A stretch of DNA of 64,000 nt from Marasmius tenuissimus (Eukaryota; Basidiomycota; Agaricomycetes; Agaricales; Marasmiaceae), in NCBI GenBank assembly GCA_029532415.1, contig JAQOTA010000047.1, positions 3,224,001 through 3,288,000 of the forward strand, in the 5' to 3' direction. Under the pieces are notes generated by a model. That model did not search any database. It was not told the origin of the DNA and saw only the letters and a list, made by a program, of their open reading frames with translations. Below, piece after piece: positions 44,134 through 56,586 of the stretch; within the stretch, counting starts at the first letter, position 1; every line of letters begins with the position of its first letter. The translations under genes were made by a program, and so were the position numbers.

Positions 44134-46300
44134 CACGTGGTTTGTGGAGGAATGTAGGGATGGGGGAGGGAGACAAGGAGCAAGGAGCAAGAGGGACAAG
44201 CCTATACATGCAGGCAGCCCTAGCCACACAGGCTCGTTTCTTGTGTTAGTTGAATCAATTAGAACACCGCAAGACACTTGACCAGCGTTAACAGTAGTGT
44301 TCGTATACGCCGGAGATGAAGCCAAAATTACAATGCTGTTGAGCGCTGGCACTGTATGATTTATAACGAGATGAATGGACCACTCACTGTCATGATACAT
44401 GCCAAAAACACGCTTATTCTACGAGCTCATCAGACTGATCCATTAATGTGGAAGAGCCTTATCACTTCTGGTTTTTTTAACCGCAAGATACCACGAGGAG
44501 AATGTGGCCGTCCGAGGTCCACCGACCCAAGTAAGTATTTGCTGGGTGTAAAAAAAACGGTCAGTATAGGTCTTCCATGGTTCGGCGTGAGCGCGCTCCT
44601 TATATACAATGTAATATCCACGAGTAGACTGCGATGATACCCGCAGGAGTGTACGAATAGTGGCGGGATGCGAACCGATCCAGGGGTTGACAGGATGAAG
44701 CGCCGTTAGAATATATGGGCGTGAATCACAAAACATTCACCCGTTCACCCTCAGCGAAATTCCCTCGTTCCGTGAACCAAGAAAATGTACAAAGACTACA
44801 CGTCTAGCACGTTTTTGATTTGTTGGACCTTGGTTTCATTTGTGACCGTCGATAACTGCGGTGGCCCTTTGATCCCGGAAAAGCAACGTCAATTGTGGGT
44901 GAGACAAGCACTAGCAAGGAAGGGAGCGCTCTGAAGATCAAGACACACCTCGTTCTGTGATTCAATATGCAACACCCTTGACTTCATCGTTCTCGTCATA
45001 CTCCCGGGTTCTCTGAGAATCACACAAAATCCGACTCATGGGCTAGCCATAACGTACCACTCGTAGCATGCGGCCGATTAGCTCGCGGGTGCCTTCTAAT
45101 GGAAAGTTCTGCCTGACTTTGGGCATAACACCCCAGATTCTCGTTTTAGGTCAATGATACAGCGTCTTTTAGGCGTTATATGACACCGTGCCACTGCGTA
45201 CGTGTGTGCGAGTAGGTGAGAAAACGATTAGATTAAAGGAATCACTTCCAAAGGTCTCGAAGTTCTTGGAGGTACTTATTTAGAGATAATACTAGTCAGA
45301 GACAAGAATAGAATCCGGATGAAGATTCTAGGACTCACGCGGACCCTAAAGCCCAGATTTTCGTGGCCTAAATTGTACCAAAGTTTTCCCCAATCCCGGT
45401 AAAACAATCATAAAGGATGTAGAGAGGTACTTTGAGCGTCTATTCTAATATTGAAAAGGCATCCGGGAGTTGTTGTCCCGGGAAATACCAACAGCTGAGG
45501 CGTCGACATCAATGGTGGTAATCAATCCCACTAACATCCTGATGAGGAATCAAGAAATAATGATGTCGAGGAGCTGTGAGAGCATGATTATCAACACTAT
45601 GGTGATAATAAATAAGGCAAGAGAATCGTGGTGGAAGTCGAGGAGAAAGATCTGTTGAGATTGGATTCCCCAGAACTGCGGGCTCGGACTTTGCCGAAAC
45701 ATTAGGACCGAGTCTCGTCAATCGGCCTTGCAGACTCTTTCACCTTTACCACCACTGACCTCAGCGGTGGGGTCATCGTCACGGTACGTCCTCGAGTGAC
45801 CGGTCTCCAAGTTCCTGCAAGTCAAAGTGAACTAGGTGGCCGGCATCTGAAGGTCTAATCGGGCCGATGAGAAGGTGAACTATCAACTACCCTAGCATTC
45901 TATCGGTTACGGTTGCTCTTGTTCTGGATTCTACCTTTAATCAAACTCTAGTTTGACGGAGAATACTACTTCTATCATGGGCTACTCCTGAAGGTTGAGC
46001 TCCGAGCCCCTTCTAGCACATAAATTTCAACAATTCAGACACAAACTTGTCCCGATCAAAGTAAAGATTTCCAGGATAATAGTCCCGCTGGGGCGACCAG
46101 ACTACTCGGAATCGCATAGTTCGTTCTAGTTTTGGCGCTGAGCTGATCTACCACCCACAGGAAATTCAGCTAAATTTCAATGGAGCTTTTCACACAGGTC
46201 AGTCCGTCATTGATGTCGCCCATATGCACGCCTGATTAAGGTCATTAGTTAAACACTTCGCGCCCAAGGTGCCACTTACTCATCTCAGATCAACTCTATT
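44134..46300. other. Duplicated 5' flank of copy C
   Basis: Aligns by eye with the flank of copy A up to the Copia insertion point (14796/21102) and beyond it to about 46265. The uninterrupted stretch CAAACTCTAGTTTGACGG near 45942 corresponds to the site filled by the Copia element in A. No gene is supported. Confidence 0.7.
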
Positions 46301-48229
46301 CGTGATTCAAAAGCTGTTTTGTAACGGTAAGGAGCTTTCTAGCACTGGATTAAGAGAAGTCCGTTGCCACTAATCATGTTGCTAGAGGTAATGAAGAGAG
46401 TGGGTATTGGTGAAATGTCGGAGAAAAAAATTGAACTCACTCACGGGTAGATATTCGAATTTTGTATCACCATAACTCCGAACTAAACCGCGCTTGATTC
46501 TCTCTCTCCGACAGGAGCTCGAGAGGTGCTGAAGGGGCTGTCACCTCGGTCACTGGTCGCCAACCACCTTAGCTTTGGTATCCTGACTTGAATTTTGCTT
46601 AAATTGAGACTGATTCTTGCAACGAGAGCATCAATCTACAAAAGAACTCTTCATCCTCTACCTGCGAGTGCTTCTGATTCGAGCACGGTGTCCATGATGG
46701 AAGTTCAAGTAGAGGATAAAGACGTGATGAGTTTGACATCGGAAAACTCCAAGCACAGCTGGACGATGTGGTAGTTTCCGCTATACCACTCAAGGTTTAC
46801 ACGATTCGGCTCAATTCTGCTATATTCTGCTTATTTCTGCTTATTTCTGCTTACCGAGTACTTTCGTCATATGCTTATGTTTTATGTTTCAGACAAATCA
46901 TCATTTGTACCTACGACAACCTTCACGCTAGGTCTATCCTTACCAACACTTTCTCCCTTCTCTGTTGTGCGCCGCTTGCGGGACCTCGTCCACCCCGTCT
47001 GCGTTATGAGGTCTCGTCACCCTCCAAATAGCTGCTACACGGAAGTGGGAATGTCTGGCTTGGGAAGAACGGCGTGAAGTGAGTCATATCTTTTCTTTTC
47101 AAACAGTCATTTTCGTACCTACCTCACCCTTGTTCTCAATCCTTTTCTCTTTCTTGTACGATACACAATCCGGCAACTTCCTGGTTACTGGGAAATAGTT
47201 ACATAAACTATGCAGTAGGTACCCTTTCGGGTTAGTCCGTATTACGTGCATGTCCTGTGCGGGCTTTGTAAACTTGTCAGAATCCCGCTTTTTCCGCTCA
47301 CTCCCACGACGTCTCTCGACGCTACGCGTCTCAAAGTTCTCAGAAGTTCTCTTATCCCAAGTTTCTCTTCAAGTACAAGCAAGTTCTGTTACTCCAAGTA
47401 AATCTAGACGCGACGCGACCACAAGGTACGTGGTGATCATTACGTCTTGATCTGATATTCTCCACAGCCTCGAGGCGTAACACGACCCTCGGTGCCTGGA
47501 CTCTTTACTCTATTTCCGACCTCCGACTGCTAAGGTCTCTGATCCTTGTGTGGATCAAACTAATCTTTTTCAACGACGACTTCGGGACTGAACAGCCGTG
47601 CCGGCAGCCGTCCGAAGTATCAACTCAACCACACTTAACTATGACTGTCTCGCGGCGCATTCGCTACACCGTATCCTCAGCTAATACAGTTTTATTCTCG
47701 AGTGGACTCAAGCAAGTCAATCAACAGCTGGTAAAACTAGTGACATTACCAAGATGCGGAACAAAGCCCCGGGCACCTGAGGACAACATGGCGACCTGGG
47801 AGCCTAATTCCTCGAGATGTAAGCGACGGGCTTTTGGGAGGGCGAGAAAAGATATACGATAAGAATAGCTCTGATGACTGTGTTACTGAGATGCATTGTA
47901 TCTCAAAACTGAGGTTCTATGAACAAGCAACGTTCGTCAGATTTGCCCAATCTGCGTAACCAAAGTGTAGCGTGGTAGACTAGTGGGACCCCATGGCACA
48001 GGAAGCCGACATTTAGAGCGCGCAACAAATCGCTGAGATCATCGCCGGAAGCCGGCTGGAACGACCACCACAAAACAGTCTTAATTAGCACGGCAAATGC
48101 AGGAAGAAGCACAAATTACAGAAACTACGGACTCAAATTACTGGGCTCCATTAATGAGCCCAAGTTCTTGACAGCAAGCTGTCGACCCAGATTGAAGACA
48201 TAAAACAAGCTCTTGCGAAGTTTGAACCA
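46301..48229. other. About 1.9 kb with no supported gene
   Basis: Only short open frames (at most 104 codons, 47548-47862). A small tandem TTCTGCTTAT repeat lies at about 46822-46855. No recognisable protein motif. Confidence 0.5.
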
Positions 48230-48690
48230 GTTCCGTGAGTTAGTTTTGTGATTTTCGTGCTCAGGTGTTTTGCTCAGTATGCCAACACAATGTGTTCCCC
48301 TACTGAATGCGTGCTGAATTAGCTCCGTGAGTGCTGGTGGAGTCTAGCACCACGACCATACCAAATCAGGTTATATTCTGTTTGTCCACGACAGCTGTCC
48401 GAATAATTCCAGCAAGTTTTGCGAGTTTTTGTGCTCAGGATCCTTGTTTAGCGCACAAACAGAATATGACCCGATTTGGTATGGTCATAGTGCTAGAAGG
48501 TCCCAGGCCCCACCAACACTCACGGAACATTCAGTGGAGGATCACATTTTGTTTATACACAAAACAGAAATCCTGAGCACGGAAAATCAGAAACTTGCCA
48601 GAATTATTGCGACAGCTGTAAACAAGAATCCCGAGCACAAAAAACCGCAAACTTGCCAGGATTATTGGGACAGCCGTAGGCAGATTGGAC
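48230..48690. repeat. Complex inverted and direct repeats
   Basis: Arms of about 65-70 bp at 48323-48386 and 48454-48526 are inverted copies with mismatches (shared core GACCATACCAAAT...ATATTCTGTTTGT). The loop segment at about 48390-48440 recurs in inverse orientation twice in tandem at about 48571-48620 and 48630-48680 (GAGCAC...AAACTTGCCAG.ATTATT.GACAGC). This looks like a decayed fold-back or MITE-type element. Confidence 0.75.
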
Positions 48691-48859
48691 AGATTGGACA
48701 GATCTGACGCCTCTTGAACGTTCTAGGATAGAAAGTTATTTTTGTTCGAATCCATAGGCAGTGTTTGCTCAAGTGGAGGGCCGTTCTGATATGACTCACT
48801 GCACAGCACCTTTCTAACTCTTTCCCTCGACTGAGGTACATCACGAGGACTCGATATCC

Positions 48860-49835
48860 ATGCGACCGACTTTCTTTTCTGATGCACGGGGCTTCTCTAT
48901 CACCGGGTCCTTCCATGAAAGCGGCGAGTCTCGAATCTCACCTGAAGTGTGTCGCAACCTCGGCCTTTCCATTGAGCTGGAGTTCGACAATTATGGATTT
49001 CACTCGCGCTCCTGGTCTGCCTACCATCACAAATCAACCCGTCAATATCAATTACTTCGAGGGTTTGATCCATCTACTGCCCATTTCGCTCGACATCTCG
49101 GATTTGATGAGCATATCTTCCATCCTGTCGTCGCCCCGGATCGGTTCAAGGAGGTTCACGACGGTGCACCCAGCTTTTGGTCGTTCATTCATTCTCTAAA
49201 TTTTGGATAGATCAGGACTCCAGGCATCCCGAGTCTCACATAACCCTTAGCAGGTCCAATGCTGGCACTGTTGCGCAAGACCGAGAGGTAGCCAGGAGCT
49301 TGACTACCATAAGCGAGGCACCAATCCACCAGGCTGCGGTGCCAACACTCGCAGACTCTGATCCTGGCGTTTCCAACGAGAGGTGGGGTAGTGATGGAGC
49401 ACATGGACTGAGGTTCGCAGAAGCTTATAATCGCTCGGATCTGGTGTGTCTTGAGTTTACTATCCCGGTTCGTTCATCTCATATCGTGACCCTCACTTTT
49501 AGTCGTCAACCCATCAGAGCAATCAGAACGTGGCGAGCGAGGATCGTATTCGAACCTACGTTTCGGATGTTAATTCGGAATCGGTCGTTGGTAGGGGTTA
49601 CGACGATTCAAGGGCATTCAGCACCGTGGCTGTATCTGACAGCGACGAGTCTTCTCCGGCTGCAAGGAAGCCAGTGGTGACACCATTTGTTGTTCCGAGT
49701 GAAGTCCAGGTCTATGAAGCATCCTCGTGGGGTCTTGAGGCAGATGTCAATATCTCCTCTTGTTTACTCACGAGCTCAAGTTGTCCCGACGTTGACACGT
49801 TGTGTGAGCGTTTGGGACGATTGACGATTGTCTGA
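48860..49835 (+). CDS. Family copy D: internally deleted mini-version
   Basis: Starts MRPTFFSDARGFSITG, the family N-terminus, and then passes directly into SFHESGESRISPEVCRNLGL...LRGFDPSTAHFARH, which in copies A and B lies several exons downstream. About 350 residues of the usual middle are missing. Later exons continue after introns (about 49444-49500 is GTGTGT...TTTTAG) to a tail ending DTLCERLGRLTIV, matching copy B's end. It is the only copy on the plus strand. No premature stop was found in the coding parts I could join, so it may still make a short protein, but the intron near 49160-49250 is not firmly placed. Confidence 0.6.
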
Positions 49836-49856
49836 AGTCAATTTGGAGTACTCGGG

Positions 49857-50205
49857 GCGAGGATTCGGAAAGGGGGGCTGAGCATTAAGATCACATATCG
49901 TAGCGTTGATAGTAATGATGTACACAAACGAGAAGCAGTTTTCGATGCCATCGTCGCCAAGGAACGAGAAAGGAAAAAGAAGAACGGGGAAACAACAGAA
50001 TCGAGGAAACGAAAAAACCTGCTGAAGTCCACGAGTTCTCAGCCAACGACAACCTCGGCATCGAACTCCACAGGTCAAGCTCGAGCTGATTCTCACCAGC
50101 AGCCGCAGCGGCGTGTTGATACAACCCAAATGGACCCCCGTTTTCAATCATATCAGGTGGAGGAGGTAAACCGTAAACGGAACGGATTGAGCTCCGAGCC
50201 ACCCA
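49857..50205 (-). pseudogene. Relic of the HMG-box gene 3' end
   Basis: The minus strand encodes GLPPPPDM...GPFGLYQHAAAAAGENQLELDL..SMPRLSLAENS, matching the last 60 or so codons of the HMG gene at 62072-63751. Homology continues into that gene's 3' flank (TAATGATGTACACAAA, GAACGAGAAAGGA). There is a small insertion at the 5' side and no HMG box. A dead fragment placed directly after family copy D. Confidence 0.85.
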
Positions 50206-50215
50206 AAGAGAAATC

Positions 50216-53200
50216 CCATATCATGGACGACTAGAGTTCTTCCCTGTTGCGTGTTCACGACTTAGGTAAAGCCTCTGAACACCTTAACGTGCTCTAAATC
50301 CTGTACGACATAGAGCTCTCCCCGAGGTGGCAGACCCGCCGAATCTCCGACGCCCACCGAACCTGTAACGGGCGAGCAATAAGTTGAGTTCACTCGATAT
50401 ACCGTTGGAATGGTGAATATAGAATATCATACTTACCCCGGAGTCCCGTACTTGCATATACCAGGATTTCCTTAACGACGAGGTTACAAATCATTCCGAG
50501 CCGGGATCGTGCTCGCCTCTGAGCTGTAGCACCCCGCTTGTATGAGAGTTGACATCCGACGTATGAGGAGTGGTATCTTGAATTCACCCTCTGGTGGTGA
50601 ATCGAACACGCGATCTAAGCTGATCTTAAGAATTTCATCTACCGGACATGAATGAAGGACACCATACCAGCCACGGGACTTGATGTCTCCAGAACAAGCG
50701 ACGAGCCATGAGGACCGTTCTGTTTACGGCTGGGAGGGTAAAGAGAGTCAACAACTAGCATCAATTCGACAGTCGGTACAAATCGAGAACGCGATGTGAC
50801 GACTGAATCAAATGGATGCTCTCAAAGCCAGTGGGGTCGGGTCCAAAGTTCAGGCTAGGCCCAAAGTTGAGACATTCCTCAGTTGAAAAAGAATCATAGG
50901 TTGAAACCAAGTCTCGAAACCCAGGAATACGGGAACGTCGGGAAGGAGAGTAGTCTGGTCGAACAGTGGCTAGATGGAGGCAGATTCGTGGGATATATGC
51001 AACGGAATACCGGAGTCGTGACATTCTCGTACACCCAGCCATGCGAGGAGCGACGCCGGAGACACAGCGTTGCTGATTCGATTCGAGGCGTATCATATAG
51101 ACCACCGCATATCCCGACCTGTTCCCAGCGGCAGATCTCCCAATACGTCGAACCACTCTGTATCATACGTCCCACGTTCTCAGCCACGCTTGGCTAATAA
51201 AAAGGAATGCACGACACACAAGTCTGTATTAGTATCAGACGCCGGTAAAGACCACCCTCAACCTTCGTACACGACCTCGAAGACATCTTGAAGACATGGC
51301 CGGATCCAGCCCAACGATGAGAACTAACATTTCAAGGAAACCATAGTGGCAGATGCATGAAACTCAAAATAACGCGCAGTACCTTGATCAAGGTCTGCTA
51401 TTCAATGTCAAACGCCAACGTCGGTGGCCCTAGCTCCAAAAATAGAGAGAGAGTGGACAAAACATGAGTACCAGAAACGTCCACAAGACGAATTGCGGAA
51501 AGGCGAACACGGTACCAGGAAACGGAGGCATCCTTGACCCACTTTGGGCAAATGACAATGATGCGGGTTTGGAAGGAGAGGCCGGGTCTGAAATATGGTC
51601 GTTGTGCTCTCCTGTAACGACCTCAGGACGTGGAGAGAGGCAAGAGTAACGTCGAGGAAAAAACTAGTTGCCCACAGCCTGTATAGAAGGAGGCTCGTTG
51701 TTACAATAGACAAAGCAAAAGCAGCTGCACATGCCCCCGGCCTGGATAAGGAAACCCCTTTAGATGAGGGAAGAAGGGGGCGGAGCGATGGAATCGACGC
51801 AGAACCACTGTCGTTGTGCTTCGGGTTGAGAGCTCAGAAGAGTAGAGCGGGCTGGAAATAGCGTGCAGGAGAGGAAATGAGGCCGTCAGGACGAATGAAA
51901 AGAAGAGGCATCAACTGCCGGAAAGAGAAAACGTCGAGCGCAAAAAGGTTGCGATGAAAGGGGGAAACGGCGACAGATCTCGCCTTGAGCAATCAAAAGA
52001 TGGCAGGCAGAGTTGTCATCGCATTTCAGAGAGGGATAAAAAGGGAAACGGAGTTGTGGGTTGACCCGGCTTGCGTTCGGTGTTTTCTTGTCAGCTTTGG
52101 TTTTCTCGCTGGTCAAGGTTTTCTCCCAAGGCGGCGATTCAAGGAGAAAGACAGTAGTTATCAGTAGCAGTCCAAAAAAACTTAAAGTAAACCAGAATAA
52201 AGGCCCCAAGTCGAGGTGTGAATAAATGGAAAATGTGCATATGTGGGGTTAGGGGATAAAATTTGCCTTTCGGCGAAACGGATCATAGAGAGCGTACCAT
52301 AGAGCCATATGCAGCCATATCTGTCTCGAATCTCTGCACTCTTTATCTTCCACATGATTATCATTGACTGTAAGAAGAGGACGGCCAGTCTGCATCTCAT
52401 TCGTGTATAGTACGGCCAACAAGTACTCGCCATGGTTTGAGCAATCGGAAGGACGCAGAAAGGAGCCTAAAAAATTGTCGTCCTGGTGGTATCGTCGAGG
52501 TGCGAGGAGAGTAGAGGAAGACCGCCACGCCCACGGAACATGGGTATTTGAGTACAAGGACGACAGCCGTGGCACAGCCACCGGCAAAGTTCCGATAAGA
52601 GGTACTTAACGGTTTCGACCCACGTTGTCATCAGCCACCATTATCAGTGCCAATTCGTCTGCCTTTGCTTAGAGCACACCTAGAGGCTCTGAAGATCAGA
52701 CTTACACCGTCCCGCCAATGACCACAACCGTAAGTAGTCAGCCAATCCGAATTGATTGTCCTTTCGCTCAACAACCTCTACTCCCAATCAAACCGCCAGT
52801 TCTCGCAATCTCGAGCTTAGAAAGGAACAGGATATGTCAAGGTTGAGCGGCGACCTTGAGCACCAGAAGAAGTTAAATCCAAGACAATTCACGACTTACA
52901 AAGAAATGCACGTATCGGAGTTGGTGACTTAGGTGTATATCTCAGGCTTCCCGTAGTACCTCTTTGAGAATCGATGCCAGGTTACCGACGAATCCAATTG
53001 AAGGTGGACTATAATGACATGATACGCCAGACTGAAGCTCTTGCCGTAGGGAAGTTCAGAATTATCCATCACGCCTCCACCAAGTCCGCTCTATCAAGTT
53101 CACTTTCGTCTTGCGGGCTCCTGGCTGACACGTAGGTCTACGCAGGACGACTGGCACTGCATCGTTTGGGTCACGTTACACGACGTTCTAACTTCTGGAG

Positions 53201-53783
53201 CTCCATCAGTACCAATGATCATATGAGAGGGCAGCGCCCTGCAGCACCATCCTCGAGCAACGTGTTCACCATGACGACCGTAGATCTCTACGTGTTGTGC
53301 TTTTTGGACCTCCCGAATAGCCATATGCTTGTAATACCGTGGCAGCCTCTCTGACTGAACACGCTTGGGTATTGAGAACAAGAACACGATGCAAATACAA
53401 ACACGGAAATGTCGGAAATCAACTGTTCCCGTCAATGTACGTCCGCTGGAGACTCTGGAGTCCTCATTCAAATCTCACAATAGAGTCAATGGGGCGCCCA
53501 GTAGTAGCGAAAGAACGCTCAATGACGCATGATTAGGCGCCATGAGGAGATATGAAAATCGTGACACGGTTTCGACGATCCTCACGCAGAGGGCTGCACC
53601 GTGCGAGTTGTTCGCGTCAAATCTCAACCAGTGACATACAACCAAACAATTTCAAGCGATCAATCTCTATCCTGGTAAACCGTCGTGCCTCCCAATACTT
53701 ATGCAGGTTCGTCGAGCTGACATGTATTGAGATCCCCCCTTTGAGATTCCTTCGCTTCTCCCTACATCGAGGACTCAGAAGAG
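50216..53783. other. About 3.5 kb with no firmly supported gene
   Basis: Open frames on both strands (for example 50761-51156 minus, 51886-52209 minus with a hydrophobic N-terminus, 52249-52587 minus) lack recognisable domains and convincing splice joins. A spliced minus-strand gene around 51.4-52.6 kb is possible but unproven. Confidence 0.45.
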
Positions 53784-54627
53784 ATGCAACAAGCGTATGT
53801 GTTCTTCTCGGAGACAAAATATTCAATATCACTGATCAGTATCTCGCTCGAAGTGTCTCCATCCTTCCATTACTACCATTCGTATTCGCTCCCGTGTGGG
53901 CGTTCCACTTCGAGTCCCTACCGGCAACCATCACCGCTTCTCAGCCCCAAACTCTTACTTGGATACGTGATGAATCCGACCGCGCGACATCGCTCAAATT
54001 TGCTTTCCTCAATCCTGCCAACTCCCTCATCGGAGAGTTTGCTTCGACAGTTGTGAACGAGGCGCAGCGTGAGGGGACAGTCGCATTCACGTTCACGTCT
54101 GCTGGGTGAGTACCGACTCGATTTGCGTCCTTTCTGTGTATAAGCCCTGAGATTAAATTCCCCGAATCAGCACTTTCAGGGTAGAAGGACTGGCGGAAGG
54201 AACTTTCTTTACTGCTCAGCCAACAGAAATCGTGGCTGTTTCCGCGACGGCCACCGGAACAGATTCAACAGCCCCTTCGAGCGCATTGACGAATTCGTCG
54301 CCCACGTCCACATCGACGTCAGCCGCAAATTCGAGTGAAGCTGATCAGGCGTCGTCGTTGGCGTCTAGTAATGCGAGGTGAGTAACGGTTCCTGACCAAG
54401 CTTTTATCGTCCGTTGATCCATTTCCTTTGGTAGTGAATTAGAGTCCTCTCAGGTTCCAACTTTATCCACTCCAACACTGTCTACTCCGTTACCGACTGG
54501 CTCCGGAACTTCATCTACTCCCAACGGGGGGTCAAATTCACAAATGAAAGTCGCTGGTAGTGTAGTCGGAGGCGCTTGGTTACTGGCGTTACTTCCTGCT
54601 GTATCGTTCTTTTACTACCTTCTATAG
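53784..54627 (+). CDS. Secreted, probably GPI-anchored surface protein
   Basis: The coding part reads a hydrophobic leader (SILPLLPFVFAPVWA), then FHFESLPATITASQPQTLTWIRD, a pattern of basidiomycete wall or membrane proteins, and an immunoglobulin-like beta-sandwich ending GTFRVEGLAEGTFFTAQP. A long Ser/Thr-rich stalk leads to a C-terminal hydrophobic segment (VAGSVVGGAWLLALLPAVSFFYYLL) with no basic tail, as in GPI signals. Introns 54106-54170 and 54378-54434 keep phase; stop at 54625-54627. The start is not resolved: the frame has no ATG close to the leader, so a short first exon upstream is likely and 53784 is only a candidate. A paralogue follows at about 55.3 kb. Confidence 0.7.
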
Positions 54628-55342
54628 GGCCGTAATTGCATTACATGAATTGGGCTACTTAACCCATCTTGTATATACCTAAACACGACTCGCCGTGAAG
54701 CTAGCGCAAAAAAACAGGTTATCACATTTCTCAAGAAGCCCTGGAGCGCCGTTGTAACCATGCCATCTACGGTGGTCTTTCGCGTCTATAACTGAATGAA
54801 TTCAACGTCAACTGCATTATATAAACTCTCAGGACGTGGCGACAGCGTATTATACATAAGCTCAAGCTTCTCCCGCATATAGGGGTAGCACCACAAGGAC
54901 TGGAGCGACGATCACATCAAGGAGCTCTAATTATTAGTACAGCGTGGTCAGTCAAGACTTAGTCTCACGACCCGCTGAAGTTCCGTTTATCACCCATCTT
55001 TTTGAGCTTGAGCCTGAGTAACTCCTCTAAACTCCTCCATGACAAAGCCATACCATGAATGTAGATCTGAGAGATTAGAGGACCGGGCTCAAGCAAGCCT
55101 ACAGCGTAGTGATTTACGCGAAGGCACCCATCGACCGGTAAACTATTCACACGCGATCAAGAGTGATTGATGATCAGGAGTCATCAAACTATATCCCATT
55201 GAAGCTTTATCCGGGGGTTTCAGAGGTTATGCCAACGATCCTTCGTCTCTTTCCCCAGCAACTCACTACTCGCTCCAGTTCACAAAAATGAGGTCAATGC
55301 AAGTATCCGTTTTGTCCAGTCGAAACTAGGGGATGTTATTAA

Positions 55343-56513
55343 ACGATCTCCCTCAGATGGTCTCTCGCGTCGCTCCTTTCACTAATAGCTCCACTTCCTG
55401 GACTGCCGACGGTTTGGGCCTTCCGCTTCGACCAACTACCTGGCACCATCACTGCCTTTCAACCACAAACACTCAGATGGATCCGCGATGGTCCCGACAG
55501 CGCAACAGAAATCAAGTTTGCATTCCTTGATCAAGGGCACCTCCTCGCTGAGTTTGGGACGACAATGGTTCCCGAGACGCAGCAGGAGGGGCAAATTCCT
55601 TTCACGTTCACGTATTCCTCCATTAGGTCAGTCCCACAACCCTCATCACTCCAAAGCTAAAGTTTTCCGATTAGCACGTTCAGAGTGGAGGGTCTCGCGG
55701 GTGGAGTGTTCTTCACTGCTCAACCGACAGCAATATTGGCAGCAATCCCAGCCACGACTGCGAGTACCACTTTTACCACGCCACCACCCACTTCGTCAGG
55801 TTCAAGTTCGGACCTGTCACAAATACGGTCCTCTAATACGTGAGGAATCAGCCCGATTTGTCCTCCAATAGTTATCAGGACTGAAAAATAATTTATTCCA
55901 GTAGCCCGCCCTCTCCAATATCGACTGCTCCAGCAACCGTTCCTGATTCCTTCAAATCCAGTAATACCCAAGCGAGGATCATTGGTGGCGCAGTTGGAGG
56001 TAGCGGAGCCCTGGTAATACTTCTAGTTGTTTTCCTCTGGTACCGAAGGAAGAGAAGTAGGTAGCTATCCACGGAACCGTGATCGCAGTTCTAATTTCCC
56101 ACATCTCTCCAGATCAACAGAATGCCCGAGACTTGGAGCAAGCAACAATGCCCCGTCCTTTTTCCCAGCCTCCGGCACCTACGATTGATCCCTACCCTAT
56201 AGAGAAATCACCTACGAGTCCTAGCTCGACTGTGAAGGGTCAAAGTCCAACAACGGATTGGAATACAACCACAACCATGACAACAGGCTCGGAAAACCAT
56301 CAATATCCCAATTCTCATTATCCACCGGGCACGTGGTCTGGGTCCGGAGAAGGCTCAAGCCGGCGCGCAGGATCCTCCGTCGCTGATGATGGATCGTCGG
56401 CATACGTAACTATGCAAGCTCAAATGAGGATGATGATGCAAAGGCTGGAAAGAATTGAAGCTGGAGAGTCGGAGGCTCCCCCAGATTACGTTTCGTCATA
56501 TAGCGGTCGTTGA
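55343..56513 (+). CDS. Single-pass type I membrane protein, paralogue of the preceding gene
   Basis: Leader LASLLSLIAPLPGLPTVWA, then FRFDQLPGTITAFQPQTLRWIRD, closely following the upstream gene, and STFRVEGLAGGVFFTAQP. After a Ser/Thr-rich stalk there is a transmembrane helix (GGSGALVILLVVFLWYRRKR) and a cytoplasmic tail of about 140 residues ending in MQRLERIEAGESEAPPDYVSSYSGR, with a PPDY-type motif. Introns with consistent phase: 55627-55674, 55840-55901, 56057-56112. The stop is just before 56514. The first exon is unresolved for the same reason as in the paralogue. The tandem pair differs in membrane attachment: a GPI-like end in one, helix plus tail in the other. Confidence 0.7.
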
Positions 56514-56586
56514 TGAGGGTTCACTTCGTGCTGAAGCGAGAGGTACCTACTATTTACTCGGACGTTGCTTTACATTAGTAGCGGTC

